Assembly: GCA_910584205.1 (NCBI GenBank)
Contig: CAJUAA010000026.1
Span: 1 to 60,124 of the forward strand
From: an uncultured Lachnospiraceae bacterium
Lineage (GTDB): Bacteria > Bacillota > Clostridia > Lachnospirales > Lachnospiraceae
Direction of reading: 5' to 3'
Length of the DNA stretch: 60,124 nucleotides
Below the pieces are notes generated by a model. That model saw only the letters and a list, made by a program, of their open reading frames with translations, made no database searches and was not told where the DNA came from. Shown one piece after another: positions 31,150 to 40,259 of this stretch; position 1 is the stretch's first letter, and the number at the start of each line of letters is the position of its first letter. Position numbers and translations under genes: made by a program.

Positions 31150-33012
31150 TCAGGTAAGCTGTTTCAGAATCCATTCCACATCGTTGGTGGTCTTCATCTC
31201 TTCCAGTACAGTTTCATCTTCCAGTACTTCACAGATCTTGGCCAGCAGATCCAGGTGCTCGTCGCCGATACCGGCGATACCGAAGACAAGGTTTGCTTTT
31301 TCGTCGCCGAACGGAACGCCGTCTGGATACTGGAAGAGGACGATACCGGTCTTCTTGACCGTTCCCTTTGCCTGCGTGGTGCCGTGGGGGATCGCAATGC
31401 CCATACCCATGTAAGTAGTAACCAGTTTCTCACGCTCCTGCATGGCGTCCACATAGGATGCGTCTACATAACCGAGTTTGCACATCAGCTCGCCGGCAGC
31501 CTGGATCGCTTCTTCCTTCGTGCCCGGAGTCTGGTTTAACTTGATGCCTTCCGCAATCATGACTTTTTTGTTCGGAACGGCAGTCGGAACGATAGGATCT
31601 GTATTTTCGCCCGTGGTTTCCGCTACTGCCTGATCGCCGGTGGTCAGCTGGATATAGAGGGCATCCAGCGCCGGGTCTGCCAGGAAGTTGCCGATGGTGA
31701 CCATCTGTGCCTGTGGTGCGGATTTCTTCGCCCGGTCCACCAGAGTGGTCTGCACAACGGCGATATCGCAGTCAGCCGGAATATTGTCCACGGAGGTATT
31801 GATCACCGTCAGATCCGGACGTGACGCTTTTACACGGTTGCGGAATTTGGTTGCGCCCATGGCGGAGGAACCCATGCCTGCGTCGCATGCGAAGACGACC
31901 TTCTTCACCTTACCTGCGTCCTTGACAGCGGATGCAGAGGTGGTAAGTCCCTTGGACTCCGCTTTCATGGAAGCGGTCTGTGCCTGTGCTTCTTCCAGAT
32001 TCTTGACGCCGGACATCTTGATGATCGGACTCGCAATCACGAAGGAGACTCCGGCAGCGATGGCTACGCCCAGAAGGGTCAGGAGCATCTGCGGCCTCGG
32101 GCTCATGGACATGAATGCGATGATGGAACCCGGTGAGGACGCGCCTACCAGACCGCATCCGGTGATGCTGTAGAAGAAGATCGCGCAGATATTTCCGACG
32201 ATCGGCGCGATGATGACCATGGGGTTCATCAGCACATACGGGAAATAGATCTCATGGATGCCGCCGAAGAAATGGATGATGATCGCGCCCGGTGCGGAAT
32301 CCTTGGTCATTTTATCTTTGGAGAAGATCCAGTAAGCAAGCAGTACGCCAAGTCCAGGACCCGGATTAGCCTCCAGCATGTACATGATGGATTTGCCGGT
32401 CTCCAGCGCCTGAGTAGTGCCGATGGGTGTAAAGATACCATGGTTGATGGCATTGTTCAGGAACAGTACCTTTGCAGGTTCAATGAAGATGGCCACAAGG
32501 GGAAGCAGGCTCATGCTCATCAAAATTTCCACGCCTGCGGTCAGGATCGACAGGATGACGCCCATGATCGGACCGATAATGTAGTAACCGATGATGGCCA
32601 TGATCATACCGAAGATACCGACGGAGAAGTTGTTGATCAGCATCTCGAAGCCGGCGGGCATATGTCCGTCCATGGCCTCGTCAAATTTCTTGATGACCAG
32701 ACCGGCCAGAGGTCCGATGGCCATGGCAGCCATGAGCATCGTATTTTCAGAACCGGCGATACAGCCGACGATGGCGATGGCGCCCATGACGCGTCCGCGG
32801 TCTCCGCCCACCATCTTACCGCCCTGAGCGGCAATGAGGATCGGGAGCAGATAGGTCAGGATCGGCGGGTGGATGGAGGCAAGGCCCTCGTTGGGAATCC
32901 ATCCGTCCGGAATGAAGAGTGCGGTAATAAATCCCCATGCGATGAACGCCCCGATGTTGGGCATGACCATGCCGGAAAGGAATTTACCGAATTTCTGTGC
33001 AAAGTTTTTCAT
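31150..33012 (-). CDS. mtlA: Mannitol PTS transporter, IICBA fused
   Basis: 620-residue mannitol permease. IIC membrane domain (1-340) with FGKFLSGMVMPNIGAFIAWG, GGIHEIYFPYVLMNP (sugar-site Glu) and ASSPGSIIAF; IIB domain (about 375-465) with phospho-Cys in VVFACDAGMGSSAMGA; IIA domain (about 475-620) with phospho-His in GMGIAIPHGTTQAK. Having IIA fused makes a separate mtlF unnecessary. The start codon overlaps the mtlR stop (ATGA) and follows AAAAGGAGATGG. It imports mannitol as mannitol-1-phosphate for MtlD. Confidence 0.95.
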   Translation of the reverse strand: MKNFAQKFGKFLSGMVMPNIGAFIAWGFITALFIPDGWIPNEGLASIHPPILTYLLPILIAAQGGKMVGGDRGRVMGAIAIVGCIAGSENTMLMAAMAIGPLAGLVIKKFDEAMDGHMPAGFEMLINNFSVGIFGMIMAIIGYYIIGPIMGVILSILTAGVEILMSMSLLPLVAIFIEPAKVLFLNNAINHGIFTPIGTTQALETGKSIMYMLEANPGPGLGVLLAYWIFSKDKMTKDSAPGAIIIHFFGGIHEIYFPYVLMNPMVIIAPIVGNICAIFFYSITGCGLVGASSPGSIIAFMSMSPRPQMLLTLLGVAIAAGVSFVIASPIIKMSGVKNLEEAQAQTASMKAESKGLTTSASAVKDAGKVKKVVFACDAGMGSSAMGATKFRNRVKASRPDLTVINTSVDNIPADCDIAVVQTTLVDRAKKSAPQAQMVTIGNFLADPALDALYIQLTTGDQAVAETTGENTDPIVPTAVPNKKVMIAEGIKLNQTPGTKEEAIQAAGELMCKLGYVDASYVDAMQEREKLVTTYMGMGIAIPHGTTQAKGTVKKTGIVLFQYPDGVPFGDEKANLVFGIAGIGDEHLDLLAKICEVLEDETVLEEMKTTNDVEWILKQLT

Positions 33013-35165
33013 AGTGTTCCATCTCCTTTTCTTTTTATGATGAGATTTTGAAAATATTTTAACAGGGCTTCTTCTGTCAGGGCGCGTCCCTCATTCGCGT
33101 CTCCATTTTGAAGCGCCTGTAAAAACCGTTTGTCTTCCACCAGAAGCATGCTGATCCTGCTGATGACTTCCACGCATTCATTCTGGCCGGACTGGGGCGC
33201 CAGAAGAAGGATCGCTCCTTTCACGGTGCCGTCCGGGACAGAGAACGGAGTGTCAAGCCTTAAGTAAGCGCACCGGCAGTGGGGGACCGCCGTGGTGCGG
33301 CAGTGCAGCAGATGGATGTTCAGTTCCGGAATAAAAGTATTTTTGATCCCTTCCCGTCTGGCCAGATCCTGACTGATGATCTGACGGCTTAAGATGCTGT
33401 CGGCAAAGATGCCGGCGGCCTGGCCCAGCAGGGCTTCGGTCTGCCGGATACCGGAAACTTCTTTGATCAGAAAGCTGTGGAGCAGCTGGGAGATCTCTTC
33501 TCCGGTACAGGTCAGGGAACGGACGTCCTCAAGCGTAAGATTCGGTTTTGGCATCGGCGCCTTCCGTTCCGGCCGCAGCGCCCCGGTGCGTTTTCTGCCG
33601 ATGGCTTCCAGGGCGTGGCCCAGAAGCAGCATATCCTGTGCCTGCGGGATCGGACTCACACAGACTGACGGGAAATCAATTTCCAGCGGCACGGTGGAGA
33701 TAACCAGGTCGATGCCGTCTTCCTTCAGCTTCTCCGGTTCCAGGCTGAAAGCGGACATGATCTGCCGGATGTCAATGTTATGTAAGGAACGGATCAGGTT
33801 GGCGGCCAGCATACGGGAGGCTCCCATGCCGCTGGGACAGACCACAGCCACGGCGATCCGTTTCTGCTCCACCCGGAGAGTCTCGGCGGCTGCTGCAAAA
33901 TGCATGGCCACAAAGGTGATCTCCGACGGAGAGATGTCGTCGATGTACAGTTTTTCGCGGAACAGGCTGCAGGCATGCTCCACGGCTTCGTAGATGTCCG
34001 GGTATTTCTGCCGGATGGCGTCTCCCTGAGAATTGTCCAGCTGGATATTCATGGAGAGGCGGCTGATCATGGAATCCATGTGGCTGGTCAGCTCTTCGAT
34101 CATCCGGTTGCACGTATGAAACGGCAGATTCAGTTCCTGTTCCACACGTTCTACAATGGACATAACAAACTGCCGTGTGTTGATGGACTGAAGCTGGCTG
34201 CGCATCCGTCTGGTCTGGGGCCAGATCCGCGCGCTGGACAGGTGCATGGTGATGAAGCCGATCTCCTCCCGTGGGATATCGAGCAAGAACTGATGTTCAA
34301 TTCTCCCTGCGATCTGTTCCGCCACCGGATATTCCGGAAGTCCGGACAGATTCTCCAGTTCCTCCGGGTCCATTTCGATCTTCTCGCCGGAGTGGAGCCT
34401 TTTGATGGAAAGGGACAGATGGACGATGAGCGCCATATAGCCGCTGTCCGTATATTTAATATGAAGCTCCTTTTCCGTATCCGCCAGGATCTGCTCCACA
34501 AAGGTGACGATCTGGGGATCGATGAAGCTGAACAGCCGGTTCTTCAAAAGCTCCGGTTCAGAAGGAAGCTCTTCCTTCGCGTCGCTCCTGAGCATCCGCA
34601 GGATCTCGCCGTTGTCCATGAATTCCAGCGCGGCGTTGGCGATGGCCTGGCGGAAGGCGGTTTCGCTGCCTTCCAGAAGAATCCCGATGCCGGGACGGCG
34701 CAGGATCCGTACCTGATAGGAAGAAAGCCACTCGTCCAGCGCGTCCAGATCCTTGCCGAGGGTTCCCTCCGAGATCTGGAAACGGGACAGGAACACATAG
34801 GATTTGATCGGTTCCCTCACAAAGAGAAGCTCCCCCAGGATCTGCCGCCTGCGCTCCTTCTGGCTGAAGCCCGACGAGGCCCGCTCCAGGCCCAGCAGCT
34901 CTTCCAGCAGCCGGATGGACTCCGGACCCTCTTCGATGGCGAGTCCCACGCCGGGTTTCCGGATAAAGGTGAAATCGTTCTCCTGAAGCCAGCGTTCGAT
35001 GGCGGGAAGCTCCCGCAGGACCGTTCGGGAGGAGACGTTCAGCTTCTCGGAGACGGCTCCTACCGGGATCGGGTTGCCGGCGGTCTTTGCCAGGATCCGG
35101 ACGATCTCCCGCTGCCTTGCGGTCAGGGTATGGGAAAATGACGTGTTGGAATGTTCTGATGACAT
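33009..35165 (-). CDS. mtlR: MtlR-type PRD-containing transcriptional activator
   Basis: 718 residues. Two N-terminal helix-turn-helix regions (TARQREIVRILAKTAGNPIP, LNVSSRTVLRELPAIERWLQ), then PRD1 and PRD2 (about 190-400; His in IGFITMHLSSARI and EITFVAMHFAAAAE), an EIIB-Gat-like domain (about 410-500, Cys in VVCPSGMGASRML) and an EIIA-Mtl-like domain (about 560-705). This is the architecture of Bacillus/Geobacillus MtlR, which activates the mannitol operon when phosphorylated by HPr and dephosphorylated at its EII-like domains. Here it is the first gene of the operon itself. The operator at 35232-35267 lies just upstream of the promoter. Confidence 0.92.
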   Translation of the reverse strand: MSSEHSNTSFSHTLTARQREIVRILAKTAGNPIPVGAVSEKLNVSSRTVLRELPAIERWLQENDFTFIRKPGVGLAIEEGPESIRLLEELLGLERASSGFSQKERRRQILGELLFVREPIKSYVFLSRFQISEGTLGKDLDALDEWLSSYQVRILRRPGIGILLEGSETAFRQAIANAALEFMDNGEILRMLRSDAKEELPSEPELLKNRLFSFIDPQIVTFVEQILADTEKELHIKYTDSGYMALIVHLSLSIKRLHSGEKIEMDPEELENLSGLPEYPVAEQIAGRIEHQFLLDIPREEIGFITMHLSSARIWPQTRRMRSQLQSINTRQFVMSIVERVEQELNLPFHTCNRMIEELTSHMDSMISRLSMNIQLDNSQGDAIRQKYPDIYEAVEHACSLFREKLYIDDISPSEITFVAMHFAAAAETLRVEQKRIAVAVVCPSGMGASRMLAANLIRSLHNIDIRQIMSAFSLEPEKLKEDGIDLVISTVPLEIDFPSVCVSPIPQAQDMLLLGHALEAIGRKRTGALRPERKAPMPKPNLTLEDVRSLTCTGEEISQLLHSFLIKEVSGIRQTEALLGQAAGIFADSILSRQIISQDLARREGIKNTFIPELNIHLLHCRTTAVPHCRCAYLRLDTPFSVPDGTVKGAILLLAPQSGQNECVEVISRISMLLVEDKRFLQALQNGDANEGRALTEEALLKYFQNLIIKRKGDGTL

Positions 35166-35195
35166 ATGATCGTTTCCTCCCTCCCCTTTTTCTAT

Positions 35196-35224
35196 ATTTT
35201 AGCAAGAGATTCCCCATTGTGCAA
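35196..35224 (-). promoter_or_regulatory. Promoter of the mannitol operon
   Basis: On the minus strand, TTGCAC (plus 35219-35224) and TAAAAT (plus 35196-35201) are 17 nt apart. Confidence 0.62.
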
Positions 35225-35231
35225 TGTGATC

Positions 35232-35267
35232 TTTTGTCACTTTTGTCCGTAATGCTTAGTGACAAAA
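35232..35267. promoter_or_regulatory. Candidate MtlR operator
   Basis: TTTTGTCAC (35232-35240) and GTGACAAAA (35259-35267) form a 9-bp inverted repeat. It ends 8 bp upstream of the mtlR -35, the expected place for an activator. The TTGTCA/TGACAA half-sites resemble known MtlR sites of bacilli. A third TTTTGTC half-site lies at 35241-35247. Confidence 0.6.
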
Positions 35268-35361
35268 TGCGGTTTTGGTCAGGATGACGAACAGCTGCCG
35301 GAAAACAGAGGATCTGGAAAGGGCAGAAAAACGGTATCCGGACCCCTGCGGACGGGCACGG

Positions 35362-35390
35362 TTGTCAAAAAAAAGGTGTTGTGATATAGT
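35362..35390 (+). promoter_or_regulatory. Promoter of glmS
   Basis: TTGTCA (35362-35367), 17-nt spacer, TATAGT (35385-35390). The leader is about 30 nt, which leaves no room for a glmS ribozyme. Confidence 0.62.
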
Positions 35391-35425
35391 GGAGGAGCAG
35401 ACCAAATGAAAGGAATTTACAATCT

Positions 35426-37267
35426 ATGTGCGGAATAGTTGGATTTACAGGAAGCGGCCAGGCGGCTCCGGTACTGCTGGACGGACTGGCAAAGCTGGAA
35501 TACCGGGGGTATGATTCGGCGGGGATCGCCGTGAAAAGCGATGATTCCAACCGGATCGAGATCGTCAAGGTAAAAGGGCGTTTAAAGCAGCTGGCGGAGA
35601 AGACGGACAGCGGAAGGGCGGTGCCCGGATGCTGCGGAATCGGTCACACCCGCTGGGCGACCCACGGAGAACCGTCCATGGTGAACGCGCATCCCCACTG
35701 CAGTGACGACCAGAGCGTGATCGTGGTGCATAACGGGATCATTGAAAACTATCTGGAGCTGAAGGAGAAGCTGCTGAAAAGGGGGTATGAGTTTTATTCC
35801 CAGACCGATACGGAGGTTCTGGCAAAGCTTCTGGACTATTATTATAAAAAATATCAGGGAAATACGCTGGAGGCCATTACAAAGGTCATGCTCCGGGTGC
35901 GGGGGTCCTATGCGCTGGGTATCATGCTGAAGGAAGAACCCGGCGTCATCTACGCCGTGCGAAAGGACAGTCCGCTGATCGTGGGGCGCAATGGCCAGGG
36001 AAGTTTTATCGCTTCCGACGTGCCGGCGATCCTGAAATACACCCGCAGTGTCTATTACATCGACAATCTGGAGATCGCCCGTCTGACCGGAGAGGGAGAG
36101 ACTTTTTACAACATAGACAGAGAGGAGATCCAGAAGGAGCCGGTGGAGATCAAATGGGATGCGGAAGCGGCGGAAAAGAGCGGATATGAGCATTTCATGA
36201 TGAAGGAGATCCACGAGCAGCCGAAAGCAGTCCGGGATACGATCAATTCCTATGTGACGGACGGACGGATCGACCTGAGCTCCGTAGGACTGTCGGACGA
36301 CGAGATCAGAGGCATATCAAGACTCTATATCGTCGCCTGCGGAAGCGCCTACCATGTGGGGATCGCGGCCAAATATGTGATCGAGGATCTGGTAAGGCTT
36401 CCGGTGGAAGTGGATCTGGCATCGGAATTCCGCTACCGCGATCCGATTCTGGAGAAAGATTCGCTGGTGGTGATTATCAGCCAGTCCGGGGAGACGGCGG
36501 ACAGCCTGGCGGCGCTTCGGGAGGCGAAAAACAGGGGGATCCGCACGCTGGCGGTGGTCAACGTGGTGGGCTCGAGCATTCCCAGAGAGGCGGATAATGT
36601 GTTCTATACACTGGCGGGCCCGGAGATCGCGGTGGCGACTACGAAGGCGTACAGCACGCAGCTGGCGGCCGGCTATCTGATGGCGGTCCATTTCGCCCTT
36701 GTGCGGGGAACCATCGACGAGGCGTATTATGAGAAACTGGTGGCGGAGCTTCTGGCGCTGCCGGATAAGATCAGCAAAGTGCTGGAGGACAAGGAGCGGC
36801 TTCAATGGTTTGCCAGCAAGTTCTCCAACGTACATGACATCTTCTTTATCGGAAGGGGCATCGACCACGCCATCAGCCTGGAGGGGAGCCTGAAGATGAA
36901 GGAGATCAGCTACGTGCATTCCGAGGCCTATGCGGCGGGAGAACTGAAACACGGAACGATCTCGCTGATTGAGGACGGCATTCTGGTGGTGTGCGTCCTG
37001 ACGCAGGAGAAGCTGTTTGAGAAAACGCTGTCCAATATGGTGGAGGTCAAGAGCCGCGGCGCGTATCTCATGGGACTGACCAATTACGGGAACTATTCTA
37101 TAGAAGATACGGCGGATTTCACGGTCTATGTGCCGAAGACCGATCCGCATTTTACCACGAGCCTTGCCATTATTCCGCTGCAGCTCATGGGATATTATGT
37201 GAGCTGCGCCAAAGGCCTGGATGTGGATAAGCCGAGGAATCTGGCGAAATCCGTCACGGTGGAGTAG
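35426..37267 (+). CDS. glmS: Glutamine:fructose-6-phosphate aminotransferase
   Basis: 613-residue enzyme making glucosamine-6-phosphate for cell-wall synthesis. N-terminal Ntn glutaminase with nucleophile Cys2 (MCGIVGFTG), YDSAGIAV, GHTRWATHGEPS and HPHCSDD-type sequence; C-terminal SIS domains (YIVACGSAYHVGIAAKYVIE, VVIISQSGETADSLAALREA, SEAYAAGELKHG) ending KPRNLAKSVTVE. AAAGGAA precedes the ATG. It is single, divergent from the mannitol operon, and shares fructose-6-phosphate with it. Confidence 0.96.
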   Translation: MCGIVGFTGSGQAAPVLLDGLAKLEYRGYDSAGIAVKSDDSNRIEIVKVKGRLKQLAEKTDSGRAVPGCCGIGHTRWATHGEPSMVNAHPHCSDDQSVIVVHNGIIENYLELKEKLLKRGYEFYSQTDTEVLAKLLDYYYKKYQGNTLEAITKVMLRVRGSYALGIMLKEEPGVIYAVRKDSPLIVGRNGQGSFIASDVPAILKYTRSVYYIDNLEIARLTGEGETFYNIDREEIQKEPVEIKWDAEAAEKSGYEHFMMKEIHEQPKAVRDTINSYVTDGRIDLSSVGLSDDEIRGISRLYIVACGSAYHVGIAAKYVIEDLVRLPVEVDLASEFRYRDPILEKDSLVVIISQSGETADSLAALREAKNRGIRTLAVVNVVGSSIPREADNVFYTLAGPEIAVATTKAYSTQLAAGYLMAVHFALVRGTIDEAYYEKLVAELLALPDKISKVLEDKERLQWFASKFSNVHDIFFIGRGIDHAISLEGSLKMKEISYVHSEAYAAGELKHGTISLIEDGILVVCVLTQEKLFEKTLSNMVEVKSRGAYLMGLTNYGNYSIEDTADFTVYVPKTDPHFTTSLAIIPLQLMGYYVSCAKGLDVDKPRNLAKSVTVE

Positions 37268-37351
37268 GAGGCTGCGGGCCTGAAGACTGCGTTTTCGTGC
37301 AGGGAGACAGATTTTTTCGGAAATATTTATAAATTTTGTGTAAAATCAGAC

Positions 37352-37380
37352 TTGCAAGACTGTAAAATTTACAGTATACT
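37352..37380 (+). promoter_or_regulatory. Promoter with internal palindrome before lrp
   Basis: TTGCAA (37352-37357), 17-nt spacer, TATACT (37375-37380). The spacer is filled by the perfect palindrome ACTGTAAA-A-TTTACAGT (37359-37375), an ideal operator for autoregulation by the Lrp-type protein or another repressor. Confidence 0.62.
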
Positions 37381-37405
37381 ACAGGAAAACTGAAAAATGT
37401 ACATG

Positions 37406-37445
37406 AAAGGGCATGGAAACGAAATGGGTGTTCCATGCCCTTTTT
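37406..37445 (+). terminator. Strong terminator within the lrp leader
   Basis: AAAGGGCATGGAA (37406-37418) and TTCCATGCCCTTT (37431-37443) form a 13-bp perfect stem followed by T. It lies after the promoter at 37352 and before the lrp ribosome-binding site. It therefore either ends glmS read-through or acts as an attenuator of lrp; the sequence does not decide. Confidence 0.72.
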
Positions 37446-37475
37446 GGGTTTCCTGCTTGAAAAGGAGAGTGAAGT

Positions 37476-37925
37476 ATGGACAGTACAGACCGAAGCATAT
37501 TGAAGTGCCTCAGTGAAAATTCCAGGCAGTCGGCGACGGAGATCAGCCGCAAGGTGCACCTGTCGATTGCGGCGGTCATCGAACGGATCCGGAAGATGGA
37601 GAGAAGCGGTGTGATCCGGCAGTATACAATCGTCATGGACCAGCATAAGGTGGGAAATGAGGTCACGGCTCTTATGGAGGTATCTCTGGAGCATCCAAGG
37701 TATTATGAGGAATTTACCCGGGCCATGAATGAAAACGTCAGCGTGGTGGCATGCGACTATCTGACCGGGGATTATGATTTTATGCTGAAGATCCAGACCC
37801 GTTCGTCCGAGAGCCTGGAGCAGCTGCACCGGGTCATCAAAAGTATTCAGGGTGTGTCCGGAATCAAGACCTATTTTGTGCTGAAGGAGATAAAAAACGG
37901 ACTGACCGCCATGGCGGAAGCATAA
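37476..37925 (+). CDS. Lrp/AsnC-family transcriptional regulator
   Basis: 149 residues. N-terminal winged helix (MDSTDRSILKCLSENSRQSA through IERIRKMERSGVIRQY) and C-terminal RAM effector-binding domain with VVACDYLTGDYDFMLKIQTR. These proteins sense amino acids as octameric assemblies. AAAAGGAG precedes the ATG. It lies 76 nt upstream of an AGCS symporter and probably controls that gene and itself. Confidence 0.92.
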   Translation: MDSTDRSILKCLSENSRQSATEISRKVHLSIAAVIERIRKMERSGVIRQYTIVMDQHKVGNEVTALMEVSLEHPRYYEEFTRAMNENVSVVACDYLTGDYDFMLKIQTRSSESLEQLHRVIKSIQGVSGIKTYFVLKEIKNGLTAMAEA

Positions 37926-38001
37926 GTATTATAAGGTGTGAGAAAGCCGGGCTGTCTTCAGAATGGGAAAACAGCGGAAAAATAACGGAGGGAAATGTGG
38001 A

Positions 38002-39414
38002 ATGAAGGATGTTACAGCCATAGTGGAGCAGGTAAACGGAGTATTGAACAATTTCATATGGGGACCCTATATGCTTGTCTTTTTCCTGATTGTGGGCGGA
38101 ATGTTCACCATACGGAGCGGATTTTTCCAGATCACGCAGTTCAGGGAGTGGATGGATACAACACTGATGAGTGTTTTTAAGGACCGAAAGGTACGGAAGA
38201 CCGACGACCGGCATTCGATCTCCCAGTTTCAGTCCCTGTGTACGGCGCTGGCCGCCACCATAGGGACCGGCAACATTGCAGGAGTGGCGACGGCTATTGC
38301 GCTGGGCGGGCCGGGCGCCGTGTTCTGGATGTGGCTGTCCGCCTTTTTGGGCATGATGACGAACTATGCGGAGAACACGCTGGGGATCAAATACCGCTAC
38401 CGCAATGAGAGAGGCGACTGGGTCGGAGGTGCCATGATCTATATGGAAAGAGGGCTTCACTGCAGGTGGCTGGCGGTCATCTTTTCCGTCTTCTGTTTCC
38501 TGGCTTCCTTCGGCATCGGCAACATGACGCAGGCGAATTCCATCGCCAGCGGCCTGAAGGATTCTTTTGCGGTGCCTGCTTGGGCGACGGCGGCGGTGAT
38601 TATGTTTTTCGTGGCGCTGGTGATCGTGGGAGGCATCAAGCGGATTGCGTCTGTAACGGAGAAGATCGTGCCGTTCATGGCGGTATTTTACATTGTGGGC
38701 GGCCTGGTGGTGATTGGCATGAACATCACGGCAGTTCCTGCGGCTTTTGGGATGATTTTTCGGGAGGCATTCCATTTTAAGGCGGCGGGCAGCGGTGTGC
38801 TGGGATACGGGATTGCCACGGCCATGAAGCGCGGAATTTCCCGGGGTGTCTTTTCCAACGAGGCGGGACTTGGTTCTTCGGTCATGGTGCATTCCGCGTC
38901 GGATGTGGAGGAGCCGGTGATCCAGGGGATGTGGGGCGTGTTCGAAGTGTTCGCGGATACCATTGTGGTCTGTACGATTACCTGCCTGACGATCCTCACA
39001 TCCGGAGTCTATGATATGGACGCGTATCTTACGGCCATCGCGGCAGGCGGGGAGGATGCGGTCATATCCGGAACAACGTTGACCGCCAACGCATTTGCAA
39101 CGGTCATTCCCCAGGGCGACAAATTTGTAGCCATCGCCATTATGATGTTTGCGTTTTCCACGATCCTTGGATGGTCCTATTATGGGGAGCGGGCCGTGGA
39201 ATATCTGTTCGGGATCAAAGGGATCCTGCCGTATAAAATCGTCTTTGTGCTGGTGATCTTCTTCGGGTGCACCGGTTCCCTGTCGCTGGTGTGGGACATT
39301 GCGGATACGCTGAACGGTTTCATGTCCGTGCCGAACCTGATCGCGGTCACCCTGCTGAGCGGCGAGGTGATTCAGATGACAAAAGCATATCAGGAGAAAA
39401 AACGTATGCGTTAA
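38002..39414 (+). CDS. AGCS-family sodium:alanine/glycine symporter (second copy)
   Basis: 470-residue membrane symporter. Signatures: SLCTALAATIGTGNIAGVAT, GGPGAVFWMWLSAFLGMMTN, YAENTLGIKYRYRNERGDWV, GGAMIYMERGL and GISRGVFSNEAGLGSSVMVH. I use ATG 38002 because GGAGGG (37988-37993) sits just upstream; an in-frame ATG at 37963 would add 13 polar residues. It is clearly different from the copy at 1835-3217 and is probably co-transcribed with lrp. Confidence 0.93.
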   Translation: MKDVTAIVEQVNGVLNNFIWGPYMLVFFLIVGGMFTIRSGFFQITQFREWMDTTLMSVFKDRKVRKTDDRHSISQFQSLCTALAATIGTGNIAGVATAIALGGPGAVFWMWLSAFLGMMTNYAENTLGIKYRYRNERGDWVGGAMIYMERGLHCRWLAVIFSVFCFLASFGIGNMTQANSIASGLKDSFAVPAWATAAVIMFFVALVIVGGIKRIASVTEKIVPFMAVFYIVGGLVVIGMNITAVPAAFGMIFREAFHFKAAGSGVLGYGIATAMKRGISRGVFSNEAGLGSSVMVHSASDVEEPVIQGMWGVFEVFADTIVVCTITCLTILTSGVYDMDAYLTAIAAGGEDAVISGTTLTANAFATVIPQGDKFVAIAIMMFAFSTILGWSYYGERAVEYLFGIKGILPYKIVFVLVIFFGCTGSLSLVWDIADTLNGFMSVPNLIAVTLLSGEVIQMTKAYQEKKRMR

Positions 39415-39426
39415 ATGGTTGCCAAT

Positions 39427-39454
39427 TTGAATTATATGTGATATGCTGTAATAT
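39427..39454 (+). promoter_or_regulatory. Candidate promoter before the HD gene
   Basis: TTGAAT (39427-39432), 16-nt spacer, TAATAT (39449-39454). Confidence 0.33.
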
Positions 39455-39496
39455 GTAATATATTGGGGTTGTATAAGGGGAACAGGTATTTTTTAA

Positions 39497-40111
39497 ATGA
39501 CAGATGAGATGTCAAATGTATGGAAGCACATGCAGTCTGTAAAAGAACTGCCGTTGTATGAGCGGGCGGCTGTCTTTGCAGTCATTGCGCATTGCGGAGT
39601 GACCCGCAAGGGGAACCGGATTCCGTATGTGTCCCATCCCATGGAGGCGGCGGCGATCGTGGCGGAGATGACGGACGACCAGGAACTGATCGCGGCGGCG
39701 GTGCTGCATGACGTGGTGGAGGATACGGAAGTGACGATCCCGGATATCCGGGGGCTTTTTGGCGAACGGATCGCATTCTATGTGGCAGGTGAATCGGAGG
39801 ACAAGAGAAGGGACCTTCCGCCGGAGAGCACCTGGCTGATTCGGAAGAAGGAGGCCATTGAGTTCCTGAGGACGCGGGCGGATACGGGAGCCAGAATGCT
39901 GGCTCTGGCGGACAAGCTTTCCAATCTGCGCTCTGTTGCACGGGATGTAAAGATCCTGGGCGACCGTCTGTGGGAGCGTTTTCATCAGAAGGAAAAGTCC
40001 ATGCATGGCTGGATGTACCGCGAGACGGCGGAGGCGCTGCGGGAGCTGCAGGATTATCCGGCGTGGCAGGAATATGACCGACTGATCCGACAGGTATTTG
40101 AAAAGGAGTGA
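39497..40111 (+). CDS. HD-domain protein, Mesh1/SpoT-type alarmone hydrolase homologue
   Basis: 204 residues with the SpoT-hydrolase HD layout: AHCGVTRKGNRIPYVSHPME, AAAVLHDVVEDTEVT (metal His-Asp, then Glu-Asp) and LALADKLSNLRSVARDVKIL. There is no synthetase, TGS or ACT domain, so it corresponds to a stand-alone small alarmone hydrolase that would remove the 3'-pyrophosphate of (p)ppGpp. Activity on another nucleotide is possible. AACAGG-type ribosome-binding sequence precedes ATG 39497. A hairpin follows the stop codon. Confidence 0.82.
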   Translation: MTDEMSNVWKHMQSVKELPLYERAAVFAVIAHCGVTRKGNRIPYVSHPMEAAAIVAEMTDDQELIAAAVLHDVVEDTEVTIPDIRGLFGERIAFYVAGESEDKRRDLPPESTWLIRKKEAIEFLRTRADTGARMLALADKLSNLRSVARDVKILGDRLWERFHQKEKSMHGWMYRETAEALRELQDYPAWQEYDRLIRQVFEKE

Positions 40112-40115
40112 TGAT

Positions 40116-40189
40116 GGGGGACTGTATGTTGGATACAGTCTCCTGTTATTTGCGACAATAGAAGATTCGCGAAGCATGTATTCTATTGT
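40116..40189 (+). terminator. Two hairpins between the HD gene and the aminotransferase
   Basis: First hairpin: GGGGGACTGTAT (40116-40127) with ATACAGTCTCC (40133-40143), followed by a T-rich stretch, a likely terminator. Second: ACAATAGAA (40155-40163) with TTCTATTGT (40181-40189), in the leader of the next gene; its role is unknown. Confidence 0.55.
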
Positions 40190-40259
40190 TCGGGCGGGTA
40201 TCTGCATGCGATACGAACGGATATTCGAACTTGGAGAGAAAGTAAGGAGGACGTAAGAG

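Noticed and set aside
35268..35425. glmS ribozyme or GlcN6P riboswitch
   Set aside because: Leader after the recognisable promoter is about 30 nt and no core motif is seen.
40112..40259. T-box or other known riboswitch before the aminotransferase
   Set aside because: Hairpins are present but no T-box signature (AGGGTGG-type) or other known core was found.
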